Of a stretch of 34,472 bases of DNA, positions 14,582-23,230 are shown one piece after another. A program made the position numbers and the translations under genes. Source of the DNA: Clostridia bacterium (lineage in GTDB: Bacteria; Bacillota; Clostridia; Christensenellales; Aristaeellaceae); contig CAAGII010000013.1 of assembly GCA_900769875.1 (NCBI GenBank), positions 1 to 34,472 of the forward strand, read 5' to 3'. Under the pieces are notes generated by a model that ran no database searches, was not told the origin of the DNA, and saw only the letters and a program-made list of their open reading frames with translations. Positions within the stretch are counted from its first letter, which is position 1. Each line of letters begins with the position of its first letter.

Positions 14582-16339
14582 ATGCTTTATCCCCAGAGCA
14601 ACGCAGCCCGCGCCGTGCTGGATCTCTCCGGCGTATGGGATTTCCGCCTCCATGAGGAGGACGCCTGGCAGCCCATTGCCGTACCCGCGTCCTACAACGA
14701 TCAAAAAGCCGACCCGGCCTTCCGCAACCATTATGGCAAGGCATGGTACCGCACACAGCTGACCGTTCCCGCCTTCTGGCAGGGACAGCGGCGGATGCTG
14801 CGGTTTGACGCGGTCACGCACTGCGCGCGCGTGTTTCTTGAGGGCAGGCTGATTTGCGAGCACCGGGGCGGCTTCCTGCCCTTTGAATGCGACGTTACCG
14901 ATCTTCTTGCCCCCGGCAGGAGCGCCGAGCTGCTGGTGGAGGTCGACAACATCATCAACCATCATTCGCTGCCCATCGGCAACGAGGGCGCCATTGCCTT
15001 CTTCGGCTCGGATAATCCCGGCATCCCGAGCGTGGAGGCGGGCAAGCGGCTGCAGGCGGAGAAGGGCATCAACCTGCCAAACTTCGACTTTTTCAATTAC
15101 GCGGGCATCACGCGTCCCGTCCGGCTATACACCGTGCCCGAAAATCACATCACCGATGTGACCATCGTGCCGGAGATTGACGGCACCGTCCGCGTACATG
15201 TGGACACGCAGGGCGAGGGCGAGGTGCGCATCACGCTCAGGGACGCGCAGGGGCAGTCCGTGGCGGAGGGCTGCGGCGTGGACGCGGAAATGCACATCGA
15301 CCACCCCACGCTCTGGGAGCCGTGGCCCGGCGTGCCCTACCTCTACACCGCGCACATCACCTTTGCCGGGGATGAATACGACCAGGCCTTCGGCGTGCGC
15401 TCCGTCCAGGTCCGGGGCACGCAGTTCCTCATCAACGGCAAGCCCTTCCATTTCCATGGGCCGTGCAAGCATGAGGACTCGCTCATTCATGGCCGCGGAC
15501 TGGATCAGTGCCTGAACGTAGCGGATATCAGCCTCTTCCACTGGCTGGGCGCCAACGCCTTCCGCACCAGCCACTACCCCTATGCGGAGGAGATGTACGC
15601 GCTGTGCGACCGGGAGGGCATCGTCATCATTGACGAAACCCCCGCGGTGGGGATCGGAGCGGGCGCGGCGCACGACCCCTACCGCGAATGGGGCAGCGAG
15701 CTTGGCGAGTATCACGCGCAGGTGCTGGAAGCGATGATCAGGCGGGACAAGAACCATCCCTGCGTGGTGATGTGGAGCCTCGGCAACGAGCCGGACACGG
15801 AGCATTTCCCGCAGTCCGCCTACGACTACTGGATGCCGCTGTACCACAGGGCGCACGCGCTCGATCCGCAGAACCGCCCTGTCACCCTCGTAGGCTGCCA
15901 GAACGATTACACGAAGGATCTCATCATCCCCGCCATGGACGTGGTGTGCATCAACCGCTACTACGGCTGGTACAACCTCTCCGGCGATCTGGAGGCCGCG
16001 CGCTACGCCTTCCGCATGGAGCTGGACTGGTGGGACAAGGTGAACAAGCCGCTGATTCTCTCCGAGTACGGCGCGGATACCATCAACGGGCTGCACGGCG
16101 TGGTGGCCGAGATGTTCACAGAGGAGTTCCAGTGCGATTACTATGATGTGATGAACGCCTGTCTGGACGAGCGTCCCTATGTGGTCGGTGAGCTACCGTG
16201 GAACTACGCCGATTTCGGTACGCAGCCCAGCCCCATGCGCTCGGGCGGCAACCGCAAGGGGCTGTTCACACGTGACCGCAAGCCGAAGATGGCCGCGCAT
16301 TATTTCCGCAACCGCTGGAGAAATTTCAGGAAGTGGTGA
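14582..16339 (+). CDS. uidA: GH2 beta-glucuronidase
   Basis: The 585-residue enzyme has the GH2 layout: a sugar-binding jelly roll (about 1-180), an immunoglobulin-like domain (about 181-275) and a TIM barrel (276-585). The acid/base is E403 in WSLGNEPD and the nucleophile is E495 in ILSEYGAD. FRTSHYPYAEEMY (327-339) and the glucuronide-specific NxK motif, N557-R-K559 in GGNRKGLFTRDRKPK, separate it from beta-galactosidases. It releases glucuronic acid from conjugates or oligosaccharides. No signal peptide is present, so it acts in the cytosol. It follows lacI by 54 bp, with AAAGGAAGG before ATG 14582. The active-site loop 1 appears short, but I cannot classify the loop type with certainty. 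Confidence 0.95.
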   Translation: MLYPQSNAARAVLDLSGVWDFRLHEEDAWQPIAVPASYNDQKADPAFRNHYGKAWYRTQLTVPAFWQGQRRMLRFDAVTHCARVFLEGRLICEHRGGFLPFECDVTDLLAPGRSAELLVEVDNIINHHSLPIGNEGAIAFFGSDNPGIPSVEAGKRLQAEKGINLPNFDFFNYAGITRPVRLYTVPENHITDVTIVPEIDGTVRVHVDTQGEGEVRITLRDAQGQSVAEGCGVDAEMHIDHPTLWEPWPGVPYLYTAHITFAGDEYDQAFGVRSVQVRGTQFLINGKPFHFHGPCKHEDSLIHGRGLDQCLNVADISLFHWLGANAFRTSHYPYAEEMYALCDREGIVIIDETPAVGIGAGAAHDPYREWGSELGEYHAQVLEAMIRRDKNHPCVVMWSLGNEPDTEHFPQSAYDYWMPLYHRAHALDPQNRPVTLVGCQNDYTKDLIIPAMDVVCINRYYGWYNLSGDLEAARYAFRMELDWWDKVNKPLILSEYGADTINGLHGVVAEMFTEEFQCDYYDVMNACLDERPYVVGELPWNYADFGTQPSPMRSGGNRKGLFTRDRKPKMAAHYFRNRWRNFRKW

Positions 16340-16365
16340 CAAGGCCGCTTCACAAGGAGGTACTC

Positions 16366-16818
16366 ATGCTTCAGGTAGGTATCAAGGCGCCGGATTTTTC
16401 CCTGCCAGATCAGAACGGAACCATTCATTCACTGCACGACTACGCGGGCAAGCGCGTGATCCTGTACTTCTACCCAAAGGATCAGACGGCAGGCTGCACC
16501 AAACAGGCCTGCGGCTTTGCGGAGCGCTATCCGCAGATCACGGAAAAAGGCGCCGTCGTGCTCGGCGTCAGCAAGGACAGCGTTGCGTCGCACAAGCGCT
16601 TTGAAGAGAAGTACAGCCTTCCCTTCACGCTCCTGTCCGATCCGGAGCTGTCAGCCATACAGGCATACGACGTATGGCATGAAAAAAAGATGGCGGGCAA
16701 GACCTCGATGGGCGTGGTACGCACCACCTATCTCATCGACGAGCAGGGCGTAATCATCCGCGCCATGGACAAGGTCAAGGCGGATCGCAATCCACAGCAA
16801 ATGCTCGACATGCTCTAA
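16366..16818 (+). CDS. bcp: Thioredoxin-dependent peroxiredoxin (Bcp/PrxQ type)
   Basis: This 150-residue cytosolic protein reduces hydroperoxides through a cysteine pair: peroxidatic C44 and resolving C49 in DQTAGCTKQACGF. The five-residue spacing is the atypical 2-Cys PrxQ form. FYPKD and GVSKDSVASHKRF complete the thioredoxin-like fold, and length is normal. AAGGAGG precedes ATG 16366. It lies 26 bp after the beta-glucuronidase gene with no promoter visible between them, so it is probably cotranscribed; a functional link to glycan use is not obvious. Confidence 0.95.
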   Translation: MLQVGIKAPDFSLPDQNGTIHSLHDYAGKRVILYFYPKDQTAGCTKQACGFAERYPQITEKGAVVLGVSKDSVASHKRFEEKYSLPFTLLSDPELSAIQAYDVWHEKKMAGKTSMGVVRTTYLIDEQGVIIRAMDKVKADRNPQQMLDML

Positions 16819-16826
16819 GCACACAG

Positions 16827-16876
16827 GCCTCCCCTCCCCGCACGGCTCATTTCCGCGCAGGGCCGGGGAGGCTTTT
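16827..16876 (+). terminator. Terminator after bcp
   Basis: GCCTCCCC (16827-16834) pairs with GGGGAGGC (16865-16872), followed by TTTT. Confidence 0.75.
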
Positions 16877-16881
16877 GCATT

Positions 16882-16912
16882 GCAAAACCTCCCGGAGGCA
16901 ATCTCCGGGAGG
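16882..16912 (-). terminator. Terminator of the GntR/transketolase operon
   Basis: CCTCCCGGAG (16888-16897) pairs perfectly with CTCCGGGAGG (16903-16912) over a five-base loop. On the minus strand it is followed by TTTTGC, so it ends the operon whose last gene is the cupin. Confidence 0.8.
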
Positions 16913-16945
16913 TCGCATGGTTGCTTGCGTTCCATTTGACATTGG

Positions 16946-17344
16946 TCAGCCGACCAGCTCGCGCACGAAGGCGATCTGCTCATCGGTCAGCGGGATCACG
17001 TCGCTGTTGGCACTGCCGGTAGCGCTGTCCTCGATCAGGGCCAGCTTGGTGTCCTTCTGCGTGACGGTGTTGTGCCAGAGCGTGGCGGGGATATTGTACA
17101 CCTTCAGGGGCTCCATCTCGAGCTTTTCGATCTTCAGCCCGTCCGCCGTCTCGTTGGCAAAGAGCAGGGTGCAGCGTCCGGCCAGGAGGATGAACAGCTC
17201 GTCCGTCTCATTGTGCCGCTCCAGATTGTTGATGCCGGTGATATCATTGGCGGGCTTCCAGTTCTTGATGCCCACCATCCACTTGGCGTTTTCAAAGACT
17301 CTGGTCAGACCCTCGCCCTCATAGGCGTACTTCAAAATCTCCAT
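16946..17344 (-). CDS. Cupin-fold protein of unknown substrate
   Basis: The 132-residue protein is the last gene of the GntR operon. The cupin core is visible: RHNETDELFILLAGRCTLLFANE (about 43-65) supplies the first metal-binding motif (H, E and the FxLLxG turn), and PLKVYNIPATLWHNTV (about 79-94) supplies the second, with H91. Single-domain cupins of this size include sugar isomerases, lyases and binding proteins. The tight link to a split transketolase suggests a role in handling the same sugar, perhaps isomerisation, but this is inference. AGAGGAG precedes ATG 17344. Confidence 0.75.
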   Translation of the reverse strand: MEILKYAYEGEGLTRVFENAKWMVGIKNWKPANDITGINNLERHNETDELFILLAGRCTLLFANETADGLKIEKLEMEPLKVYNIPATLWHNTVTQKDTKLALIEDSATGSANSDVIPLTDEQIAFVRELVG

Positions 17345-17365
17345 CGTTCTTCTCCTCTCGCAATG

Positions 17366-18307
17366 TCACTTGGCGGCAAGCACGCGCCTGACAGCCTCGC
17401 AAATGGCCTTATCGGTCAGCCCGTATTCCTCAAAGAGCATCGGCGGCTTGCCGCTCTGGCCGAAACGATCCTTGATGCCGACACGCTCGAAGGGAACGCC
17501 GGCTGCGTTCTCCGCCAGCACCTCGGCCACAGCAGAGCCAAGGCCGCCGATGATGGAATGCTCCTCCGCCGTCACGACGGCGCCGCAGGTACGGGCGGCA
17601 TCCAGCACGGCTTCCCTATCCAGAGGCTTGATGGTATGCATGTCAATCACACGCGCGCTGACGCCTTCCTTCGCCAGCGCCTGCGCGGCGTAGACAGCCT
17701 GGGGCACCATGATGCCGCAGGCGATGATCGCCACGTCGCTGCCGTCCATCAGCTGCACGGCCTTGCCAAGCTCAAAGGGCGTGTCCGCGGTCGTAATAAC
17801 GTCCGTAGGCAGACGGCCGGTGCGCAGGTACACGGGGCCGTCCAGCTCAGCGACCGCCCTGACCGCCTTCTTCATTTCCTCAGCGTCCGCAGGCACCACC
17901 ACAGTCATGTTGGGCAGCGTGCGCATCAGCGAGATATCCTCCACTGCCTGATGGCTGCCGCCATCCTCGCCGCAGGAGGGGCCGGCGTGCGAGCAGGCCA
18001 GCTTCACATTGGCCTTGGTGTAGCAGACAGCATTGCGCACCTGCTCAAAGGCACGTCCCGCGCCGAACACGGCGAAGGTGGAGGCAAACACCGTATACCC
18101 GCAATGCGCAAGCGCGGAAGCAGCCGCGACCATTTCAGCCTCGGCAATACCGAAATTGTAGAACCGATCCGGATAGCTACCGGCGAAGTTCGCCGTCATG
18201 GTGGCGTGCGCGAGATCCGCGTCGCATACCAGCACATTCTTCTTTTCGCCGCCCAATTCCTTGAGCGCCTCACCATACGCAATGCGCGTAGACTGCTTGT
18301 CAGCCAT
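17366..18307 (-). CDS. Transketolase, C-terminal subunit
   Basis: The 313-residue protein carries the pyrimidine-binding and C-terminal domains of transketolase. Key motifs are NFGIAEAEMVAAASALA (the catalytic glutamate that activates thiamine diphosphate), TVFASTFAVFGAGRAFEQVR, SCGEDGGSHQAVEDISLMR and the Rossmann-like end DGSDVAIIACGIMV. ATG 18307 overlaps the stop of the N-terminal subunit gene by one base (TAATG), so the halves are coupled and should form one enzyme. An upstream in-frame GTG-like extension has no ribosome site. The pair transfers two-carbon ketol units between sugar phosphates. Confidence 0.93.
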   Translation of the reverse strand: MADKQSTRIAYGEALKELGGEKKNVLVCDADLAHATMTANFAGSYPDRFYNFGIAEAEMVAAASALAHCGYTVFASTFAVFGAGRAFEQVRNAVCYTKANVKLACSHAGPSCGEDGGSHQAVEDISLMRTLPNMTVVVPADAEEMKKAVRAVAELDGPVYLRTGRLPTDVITTADTPFELGKAVQLMDGSDVAIIACGIMVPQAVYAAQALAKEGVSARVIDMHTIKPLDREAVLDAARTCGAVVTAEEHSIIGGLGSAVAEVLAENAAGVPFERVGIKDRFGQSGKPPMLFEEYGLTDKAICEAVRRVLAAK

Positions 18308-19122
18308 TACCTGCACCCCATTTCCAGCTTTGCGGCTTCGTATTCTTCCTGCTTCATCGGACGGCCGTGCCAACCCACCTGATTCTCCATGAAGCTGACG
18401 CCCTTGCCCTTGATCGTGTCGCAATCAATAAAGCGCGGCTTGCCGGGGATGCGGGGCTTTTTGCAGGCAGCGGTGATCGCGTCGATATCATGTCCGTCGA
18501 CATGGAGAACCTCCCAGCCGAAGGCCTCGTACTTCCTGCCGATGTCGCCAAGGCTCATGACGTCGTCATTGGGGCCGTCGATCTGCAGACGGTTGTGGTC
18601 GAGCAGCACGGTCAGGTTATCCAGCTTGTAGTGCGCGGCGCCCATCGCGGACTCCCAGATGATACCCTCCTGCGTTTCGCCGTCGCCCGTGAGCACATAC
18701 ACGTCAAAGGGCTCGTGATCCGCGCGCTTGCCCGCGAGCGCATAGCCGACGCCCATGGCCATGCCCTGACCCAGCGAGCCAGTAGACGCGTCGATACCCG
18801 GGCACTTGTGCATGTCGGGATGTCCCTGCAGGATGCTGTGGAGCTGGCGCAGGTTCATCAGCTCCGCCTTGTCAAAGTAGCCCAGATCCGCGAGGATCGC
18901 GTACAGTGTGGGGCAGGCGTGACCCTTGCTCATCACAAAGCGGTCGCGTCCCTCCCAGCCGGGGCTCTTCGGATCAATCCGCAGCACGCCGTTTTCGTAC
19001 AGCGCGAGGAGGATCTCCACACAGGAGAGCGATCCGCCGGGATGACCGGACTGGCACGCATAGAGCATGTCCAGAACCTCGCCGCGGATCTCTGTCGCCT
19101 TTTTCTCAAGTGTCGTTGCCAT
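18307..19122 (-). CDS. Transketolase, N-terminal (diphosphate-binding) subunit
   Basis: The 271-residue protein has the transketolase PP domain: H27 in CQSGHPGGSLS, H68 in MSKGHACPTLY, H101 in LQGHPDMHKCPGID, GSLGQGMAMGVG, and the thiamine-diphosphate motif starting GDG at 146-148 and ending with N177 (LLDHN). Split two-gene transketolases are common in Firmicutes and in specialised sugar routes such as apiose and sulfosugar breakdown. The gene sits directly after two permeases and before the cupin, so it may serve the sugar taken up by this transporter. AGAGGAA precedes ATG 19122. Confidence 0.94.
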   Translation of the reverse strand: MATTLEKKATEIRGEVLDMLYACQSGHPGGSLSCVEILLALYENGVLRIDPKSPGWEGRDRFVMSKGHACPTLYAILADLGYFDKAELMNLRQLHSILQGHPDMHKCPGIDASTGSLGQGMAMGVGYALAGKRADHEPFDVYVLTGDGETQEGIIWESAMGAAHYKLDNLTVLLDHNRLQIDGPNDDVMSLGDIGRKYEAFGWEVLHVDGHDIDAITAACKKPRIPGKPRFIDCDTIKGKGVSFMENQVGWHGRPMKQEEYEAAKLEMGCR

Positions 19123-19175
19123 GTTGGTTCCTCTTTTCTGCTTTATTCACGCCGGGAATCGAGTAGTTACGATGG

Positions 19176-20015
19176 TTAGCCTTTGACGGCGCCCGCCGTC
19201 AGGCCGCTGACCAGCTGCTTCTGTGCAAAGAAGAACATCACGCAGACCGGCAGCACGGTAATGATCCCTCCTGCGGTCAGTTTTTCCCACTCCGTTCCGT
19301 TTTCGCCCACGAGCATCTTCAGCGCGACCGGCACCGTCCTGTTGTTCTCATTGGTAAACAGCACCGCAAAGGTGTACTCGTTCCAGCTTTGCATGAAGAT
19401 ATAAACGCCGGTGGAAAGCAGACACGGCATGAGAATCGGAAGAATGATGCGGATGAAGGCCGTCGGGCGGTTCGCGCCGTCCACCATGGCCGCCTCCTCC
19501 ATGGAAAGCGGCAGATCGTTGAGGAAGCCGTTCATCAGCCATACGGAGAAGGGGATCGTAAAGGTGGTGTAGCTCAGCACCAGCGCCCAGGGCGTGTAGA
19601 GCAGGCTCACCTTGCGCATGATCGTATACAGCGGGATGAGCAGCAGCACCGTCGGGAACATGTTGTTCATCAGGAAGATAATCATCAGCAGCTTGCGCCC
19701 GGCAAAGCGGAAGCGCGAGAAGGAGTACGCCGCCAGCGTGGACACCGTCAGCGATACGGTGACCGTAATCACCGCCACAATCAGACTGTTGAGCATGGGG
19801 CGCATGAAGGCGGGGGACGCAAGCCTCGTTCTGTACGCCTCCAGCGTCGCGTTGGCGGGCCAGAGCGAGGCAAGATTGGCCTCGATGTTCTCGCCGGGCT
19901 TGAGGCTGGTAATCAGCATCTCATAGAAGGGGAACAGCAGGAATATCATGAACAGCGTCAAAGGAATCCACAGAAGGAACAGCCTTTGCGCCATCGAATT
20001 CTTTTTCTTTCTCAT
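19176..20015 (-). CDS. CUT1 sugar ABC transporter permease (MalG-type), GntR operon
   Basis: The 279-residue membrane protein has six predicted helices, the first at about 11-33 (LFLLWIPLTLFMIFLLFPFYEML). The EAA loop is EEAAMVDGANRPTAFIRIILPIL. It ends QLVSGLTAGAVKG, the usual MalG-like tail. ATG 20015 follows AAGGAG, which lies within the last codons of the partner permease, giving a 7-bp gap. With 20023-20931 it forms the channel for the sugar bound by the protein encoded at 21051-22280. Confidence 0.94.
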   Translation of the reverse strand: MRKKKNSMAQRLFLLWIPLTLFMIFLLFPFYEMLITSLKPGENIEANLASLWPANATLEAYRTRLASPAFMRPMLNSLIVAVITVTVSLTVSTLAAYSFSRFRFAGRKLLMIIFLMNNMFPTVLLLIPLYTIMRKVSLLYTPWALVLSYTTFTIPFSVWLMNGFLNDLPLSMEEAAMVDGANRPTAFIRIILPILMPCLLSTGVYIFMQSWNEYTFAVLFTNENNRTVPVALKMLVGENGTEWEKLTAGGIITVLPVCVMFFFAQKQLVSGLTAGAVKG

Positions 20016-20022
20016 TGCCTGC

Positions 20023-20931
20023 TCACTCCTTGTCCTTGAAGGTCATTCTGATATAGGGAATGGAAACAAGCAGCAGAACAAGCATCAGCATCAGTGCAGC
20101 CGCGGCAGCCTTGCCCATGTTCAGCGACTGCGCCTTTTTATAGATCAGCACGCTCAGCGTCTGCACCGCGGGGGTGGAGCCGTCTGTCATGCCCCAGATC
20201 ACGTCCACAGAGTTGGCCACCCAGATGATGCGAAGCATCGCGGTGACCATGATGGTATTCTTCAATGAAGGAATGGTCACAAACAGCAGCTTTTTCCAGC
20301 CGTTTGCACCGTCAATATCCGCGGCCTCGTACAGGTCATGGGAGATGCCCTGCAGGCCCGCAAGAATCATCAGGGCAAAGAAGGGAATGCCCTGCCAGAT
20401 GATCGTCACAACGACGGACGCCATGGGATAGGAATTGAGCAGCGTCTTGTTTGCGCCGAGGATACCCATGTTTCTGAGCAGCACGGTAATGATACCGTTG
20501 GGGCTCTGATACATCAGTCGCCACACAAGCGCCAGCAGCACGCCCGGCGTGACCCACGGGATCAGGCTGATCGCACGGAACACGCCCCTGCCGCGGAAGC
20601 TCCTGTTGAGAATCAGCGCCAGCATGAAGCCGAACAGGAACTGTCCGCCAACGCCGAACACGATCCATACAATCGTGCGCAGCAGACCCTGCCAGAAATC
20701 AAAGTCAATCCGCTGCAGCTTGTTGGCAGGGAACAGCAGCTCAGCGTAGTTCTTCAGCCCGACAAAGGCAGTGCTGCCGGGCTTGGTCAGGTTGTAGTTA
20801 TGAAAGCTGATGAGAATTGCATTACAAATAGGATAGAACACCACGCCAATCATGATCATCAGCGCCGGCGCAAGCAAAAGGTAGGGCCATAGGACGGCTT
20901 TCCTGTGGTGTTTACGAACGGATCTGACCAA
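20023..20931 (-). CDS. CUT1 sugar ABC transporter permease (MalF-type), GntR operon
   Basis: I place the start at TTG 20931, because GGGGGAGGAG lies about 8 nt upstream and no ATG is better placed. The 302-residue protein has its first helix at about 14-38 (LWPYLLLAPALMIMIGVVFYPICNA) and an EAA loop YEAADIDGANGWKKLLFVTIPSL. It is the MalF-like half of the second transporter. A hairpin (21011-21041) separates it from the binding-protein gene upstream. No ATPase gene is nearby. Confidence 0.92.
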   Translation of the reverse strand: MVRSVRKHHRKAVLWPYLLLAPALMIMIGVVFYPICNAILISFHNYNLTKPGSTAFVGLKNYAELLFPANKLQRIDFDFWQGLLRTIVWIVFGVGGQFLFGFMLALILNRSFRGRGVFRAISLIPWVTPGVLLALVWRLMYQSPNGIITVLLRNMGILGANKTLLNSYPMASVVVTIIWQGIPFFALMILAGLQGISHDLYEAADIDGANGWKKLLFVTIPSLKNTIMVTAMLRIIWVANSVDVIWGMTDGSTPAVQTLSVLIYKKAQSLNMGKAAAAALMLMLVLLLVSIPYIRMTFKDKE

Positions 20932-21010
20932 GGTGAACTCTCCTCCCCCGCACGGCCGACGCCATTGTCATGGTGACACGGTCTTCCGCAATCCGCGCAA
21001 TCGACTGCAA

Positions 21011-21041
21011 GGGGCACGGGAAGAAGCTCTTCCCGTACCCC
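21011..21041 (-). terminator. Intercistronic hairpin (attenuator) after solute-binding protein 2
   Basis: ACGGGAAGA (21016-21024) pairs with TCTTCCCGT (21028-21036) over a three-base loop, extended by GGGG/CCCC past one mismatch. It starts 10 bp after the stop codon. No good T-run follows on the minus strand. Confidence 0.65.
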
Positions 21042-21050
21042 CGGTTGGTA

Positions 21051-22280
21051 TTACTCGCCCCACATGGAGGTCTGGAGCACTTCCATCGCCTCGGCGGCGG
21101 TCAGCTCGCCGGTAAGCGCCATGTTGATCACAGTGGGCCAGTTGGCGATCCACTCGGTGGTGGTGTCAAGCACGGGCAGGATGCCAGCCACGGGCATGCC
21201 TTCCACGGAGATCTTCATGAAGGGATTGTTCACGAACTCGTCCAGCGCCTGCACCTTCTTGGACACGGGCACGTTGCCGGTCACGGTGCACCAGGTCTCC
21301 TGACCCTTGCCGGTGGCCAGATAGCTCATCCAGGCAAAAGCGGCTTCCTTGTTCTTGCAGAACTCGAACATAACGGTCTCGGTATCGCCCATGGAGGTCC
21401 AGCGGCCTTCACCGGCAGGGAAGATGAACGCGTCCACATCGTCGCCAAACTGGGCAACCATGTCCTTGTAGGAGCCGATGTGGTGGATGGTCATCGCGGT
21501 CAGGCCGGACAGGAAGCCGGACTTGATCTGGGCGAAGCCGTCGCTGGGCGCGGTGGGCGGCGCATAGCCCTTGGTGTACAGGTCAATGAAGTCCTGCATG
21601 GCCTTGACGCCACCCTCGGTGTTCATGTTTTCAAAGGAAGCGCCGCCGGCATACAGGAAGGAACCCCAAGGCTCCTGACCGCCGGAGGAGCCGCGCATGC
21701 CCCAGCCGTAGACGTCGGTCACGCCGTCGCCATCGGTGTCGCGGGTCAGCTTGGCAATCGCCTCAAGCAGCTCGTCGTAGGTCGTGGGCACGGTGATGCC
21801 GACCTCGGCGAACATGGAGGGACGATAGTAAACATACAGAATCTGCGTATTCCAGGGCATCACATACACGCTGTCGGTGCCGGAAGCAGACTTCATGACC
21901 TCGTAGAGGTTGGCGTCGATGTCGTCCTTGTCCTCCCAGGTAGCCAGGAACTCATCCAGGTTGGCGAGCAGGCCGTTGTTGGTGAAGGAAGGCGTCGCAG
22001 TCAGCTTGAAGGTGGAAACGTCGGGGCCGCCGCCGCCGATGGCAGCAGTCAGCAGGTTGTTGCTGTAGGCGCCGCCATCCCACGGATAGCGCTCGCCCAC
22101 AACGGTGATGCCCTTGCCGTTGGTGGCGTTGAAGTCAGCAATCATGTCTTCCATGGTTGCGGCATAAGCATCGGTGTCCGCCCAGTACCAGAAGGTAACG
22201 GTCGTGTCCTCCGCAGACGCGAAGGCGCACACGGACATCACCATGACGATGCTAAGAACGAGAGCAGCAATCCTTTTCAT
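21051..22280 (-). CDS. Extracellular sugar-binding protein (family 1), GntR operon
   Basis: ATG 22280 follows AAAGGAG and yields 409 residues. The signal peptide (MKRIAALVLSIVMVMSVCAF) ends ASAED; its cysteine at position 18 lies before the probable signal peptidase I site and does not form a normal lipobox. The mature protein has TVTFWYWADTDAYAATMEDMIADFNA, GGGGPDVSTFKL, VMPWNTQILYVYYRPSMFAEVGI and a calcium-loop-like stretch TRDTDGDGVTDVYGW (often seen in clostridial binding proteins). It is the second gene, 13 bp after gntR. The ligand is unknown. Confidence 0.94.
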   Translation of the reverse strand: MKRIAALVLSIVMVMSVCAFASAEDTTVTFWYWADTDAYAATMEDMIADFNATNGKGITVVGERYPWDGGAYSNNLLTAAIGGGGPDVSTFKLTATPSFTNNGLLANLDEFLATWEDKDDIDANLYEVMKSASGTDSVYVMPWNTQILYVYYRPSMFAEVGITVPTTYDELLEAIAKLTRDTDGDGVTDVYGWGMRGSSGGQEPWGSFLYAGGASFENMNTEGGVKAMQDFIDLYTKGYAPPTAPSDGFAQIKSGFLSGLTAMTIHHIGSYKDMVAQFGDDVDAFIFPAGEGRWTSMGDTETVMFEFCKNKEAAFAWMSYLATGKGQETWCTVTGNVPVSKKVQALDEFVNNPFMKISVEGMPVAGILPVLDTTTEWIANWPTVINMALTGELTAAEAMEVLQTSMWGE

Positions 22281-22293
22281 AGTGAGACTCCTT

Positions 22294-22962
22294 TCATTTT
22301 TGCCTGATTTCCCGAAGCGTCTGCAGAATATGCTCGTAAGCAGCCTCACGCGCGGCAGCCGCATCCTGCTTCCTGATCGCCTCCAGAATGCGTCCGTGGT
22401 ACGCGATGGCATTGTCCACACTGCCATGCAGATGCATGGTTCGCCGGTAGCCCTCCTCGATCGCACGGTAGATCACGGGGAAAAGCCTGGGCAACACAGA
22501 ATTGTGCGTGCACTCTGCCACTGCGATATGAAACTGGTAATCGTAGTGATCGTAGTCCTCCCCCGCCGCGCTGGCCCTGATCATCCCGCTGTTGGCCTCC
22601 TCCATCCGGGCGATTTCCTCCGGCCTCCGGCGTTCAGCCGCCAAAGCCGCAATCTGCGGCTCTGTCAGCAGCCGAACCTCCATCATCTCAGAAAGGAGTT
22701 CCTCCTGCCCGGTAAAGTTGAGTCCCAGCGGATCCCTCGCAATGCCGGTATTCTCGGCCACGAAGGAACCAAGGCCCCGCCTGATTTCCACCACGTTTTC
22801 CGCCTGCAGGATCTTCATCGCTTCCCGGATGGTGGAACGGCTGACGTCATAGGCTGCCATCAGCTCTGCTTCCGTGGGAAGCCGGCTTCCTGCCGGCAAA
22901 CGGGTGGAAATGATGCGGGATCGAATCTGCTCCGCTACGGATTGCGCCAGTCTCTGCTGCAT
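22294..22962 (-). CDS. GntR-family regulator, FadR (FCD) subgroup
   Basis: I prefer ATG 22962 (222 residues), which follows a GGGAGCGGG box, over ATG 22995, which has none. Residues about 6-70 are the winged helix-turn-helix: AEQIRSRIISTRLPAGSRLPTEAELMAAYDVSRSTIREAMKILQAENVVEIRRGLGSFV. The C-terminal all-helical FCD domain has DYQFHIAVAECTHN and AIAYHGRILEAI, whose D and H residues bind a metal and a carboxylated ligand in this family. FCD regulators often sense sugar acids. It is first in its operon and probably controls it through the palindrome at 23009-23025. Confidence 0.92.
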   Translation of the reverse strand: MQQRLAQSVAEQIRSRIISTRLPAGSRLPTEAELMAAYDVSRSTIREAMKILQAENVVEIRRGLGSFVAENTGIARDPLGLNFTGQEELLSEMMEVRLLTEPQIAALAAERRRPEEIARMEEANSGMIRASAAGEDYDHYDYQFHIAVAECTHNSVLPRLFPVIYRAIEEGYRRTMHLHGSVDNAIAYHGRILEAIRKQDAAAAREAAYEHILQTLREIRQK

Positions 22963-23008
22963 GCGTAAAACCCGCTCCCTCAAGCAAGTCCGCATAGTCT
23001 TCGGACAT

Positions 23009-23025
23009 CAGACATCTTATGTCTG
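23009..23025. promoter_or_regulatory. Palindrome at the gntR promoter, candidate GntR operator
   Basis: CAGACAT-CTT-ATGTCTG has perfect 7-bp arms and begins one base past the -10 box, over the predicted transcription start. The position fits autorepression by the regulator encoded next. Size and form fit FadR-subgroup operators. Confidence 0.6.
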
Positions 23026-23026
23026 T

Positions 23027-23054
23027 ATTATAGCCCGTTACCGGAAAATGTCAA
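23027..23054 (-). promoter_or_regulatory. Promoter of the gntR operon
   Basis: On the minus strand, TTGACA (23054-23049), a 16-bp spacer and TATAAT (23032-23027). Confidence 0.82.
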
Positions 23055-23230
23055 TACTTTCTGATAAATTTACCAGATTTTCCATGGATCAGCCCGTCAG
23101 ATCAGTCAACCAGCCCGTCCTTACGCCCGCACGGGCGGAGCGGAGGGCATGGCGCCATGTGCAAAAATTGCGCGGAACGCCATGCGTGAGGCCGGCGGAG
23201 CAGGACGGTTTCCGGCATGTTATGCAAAAG

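Noticed and set aside
13217..14965. A 582-codon minus-strand open frame opposite lacI
   Set aside because: Shadow of lacI and of the uidA 5' end; it would cross both divergent promoters.
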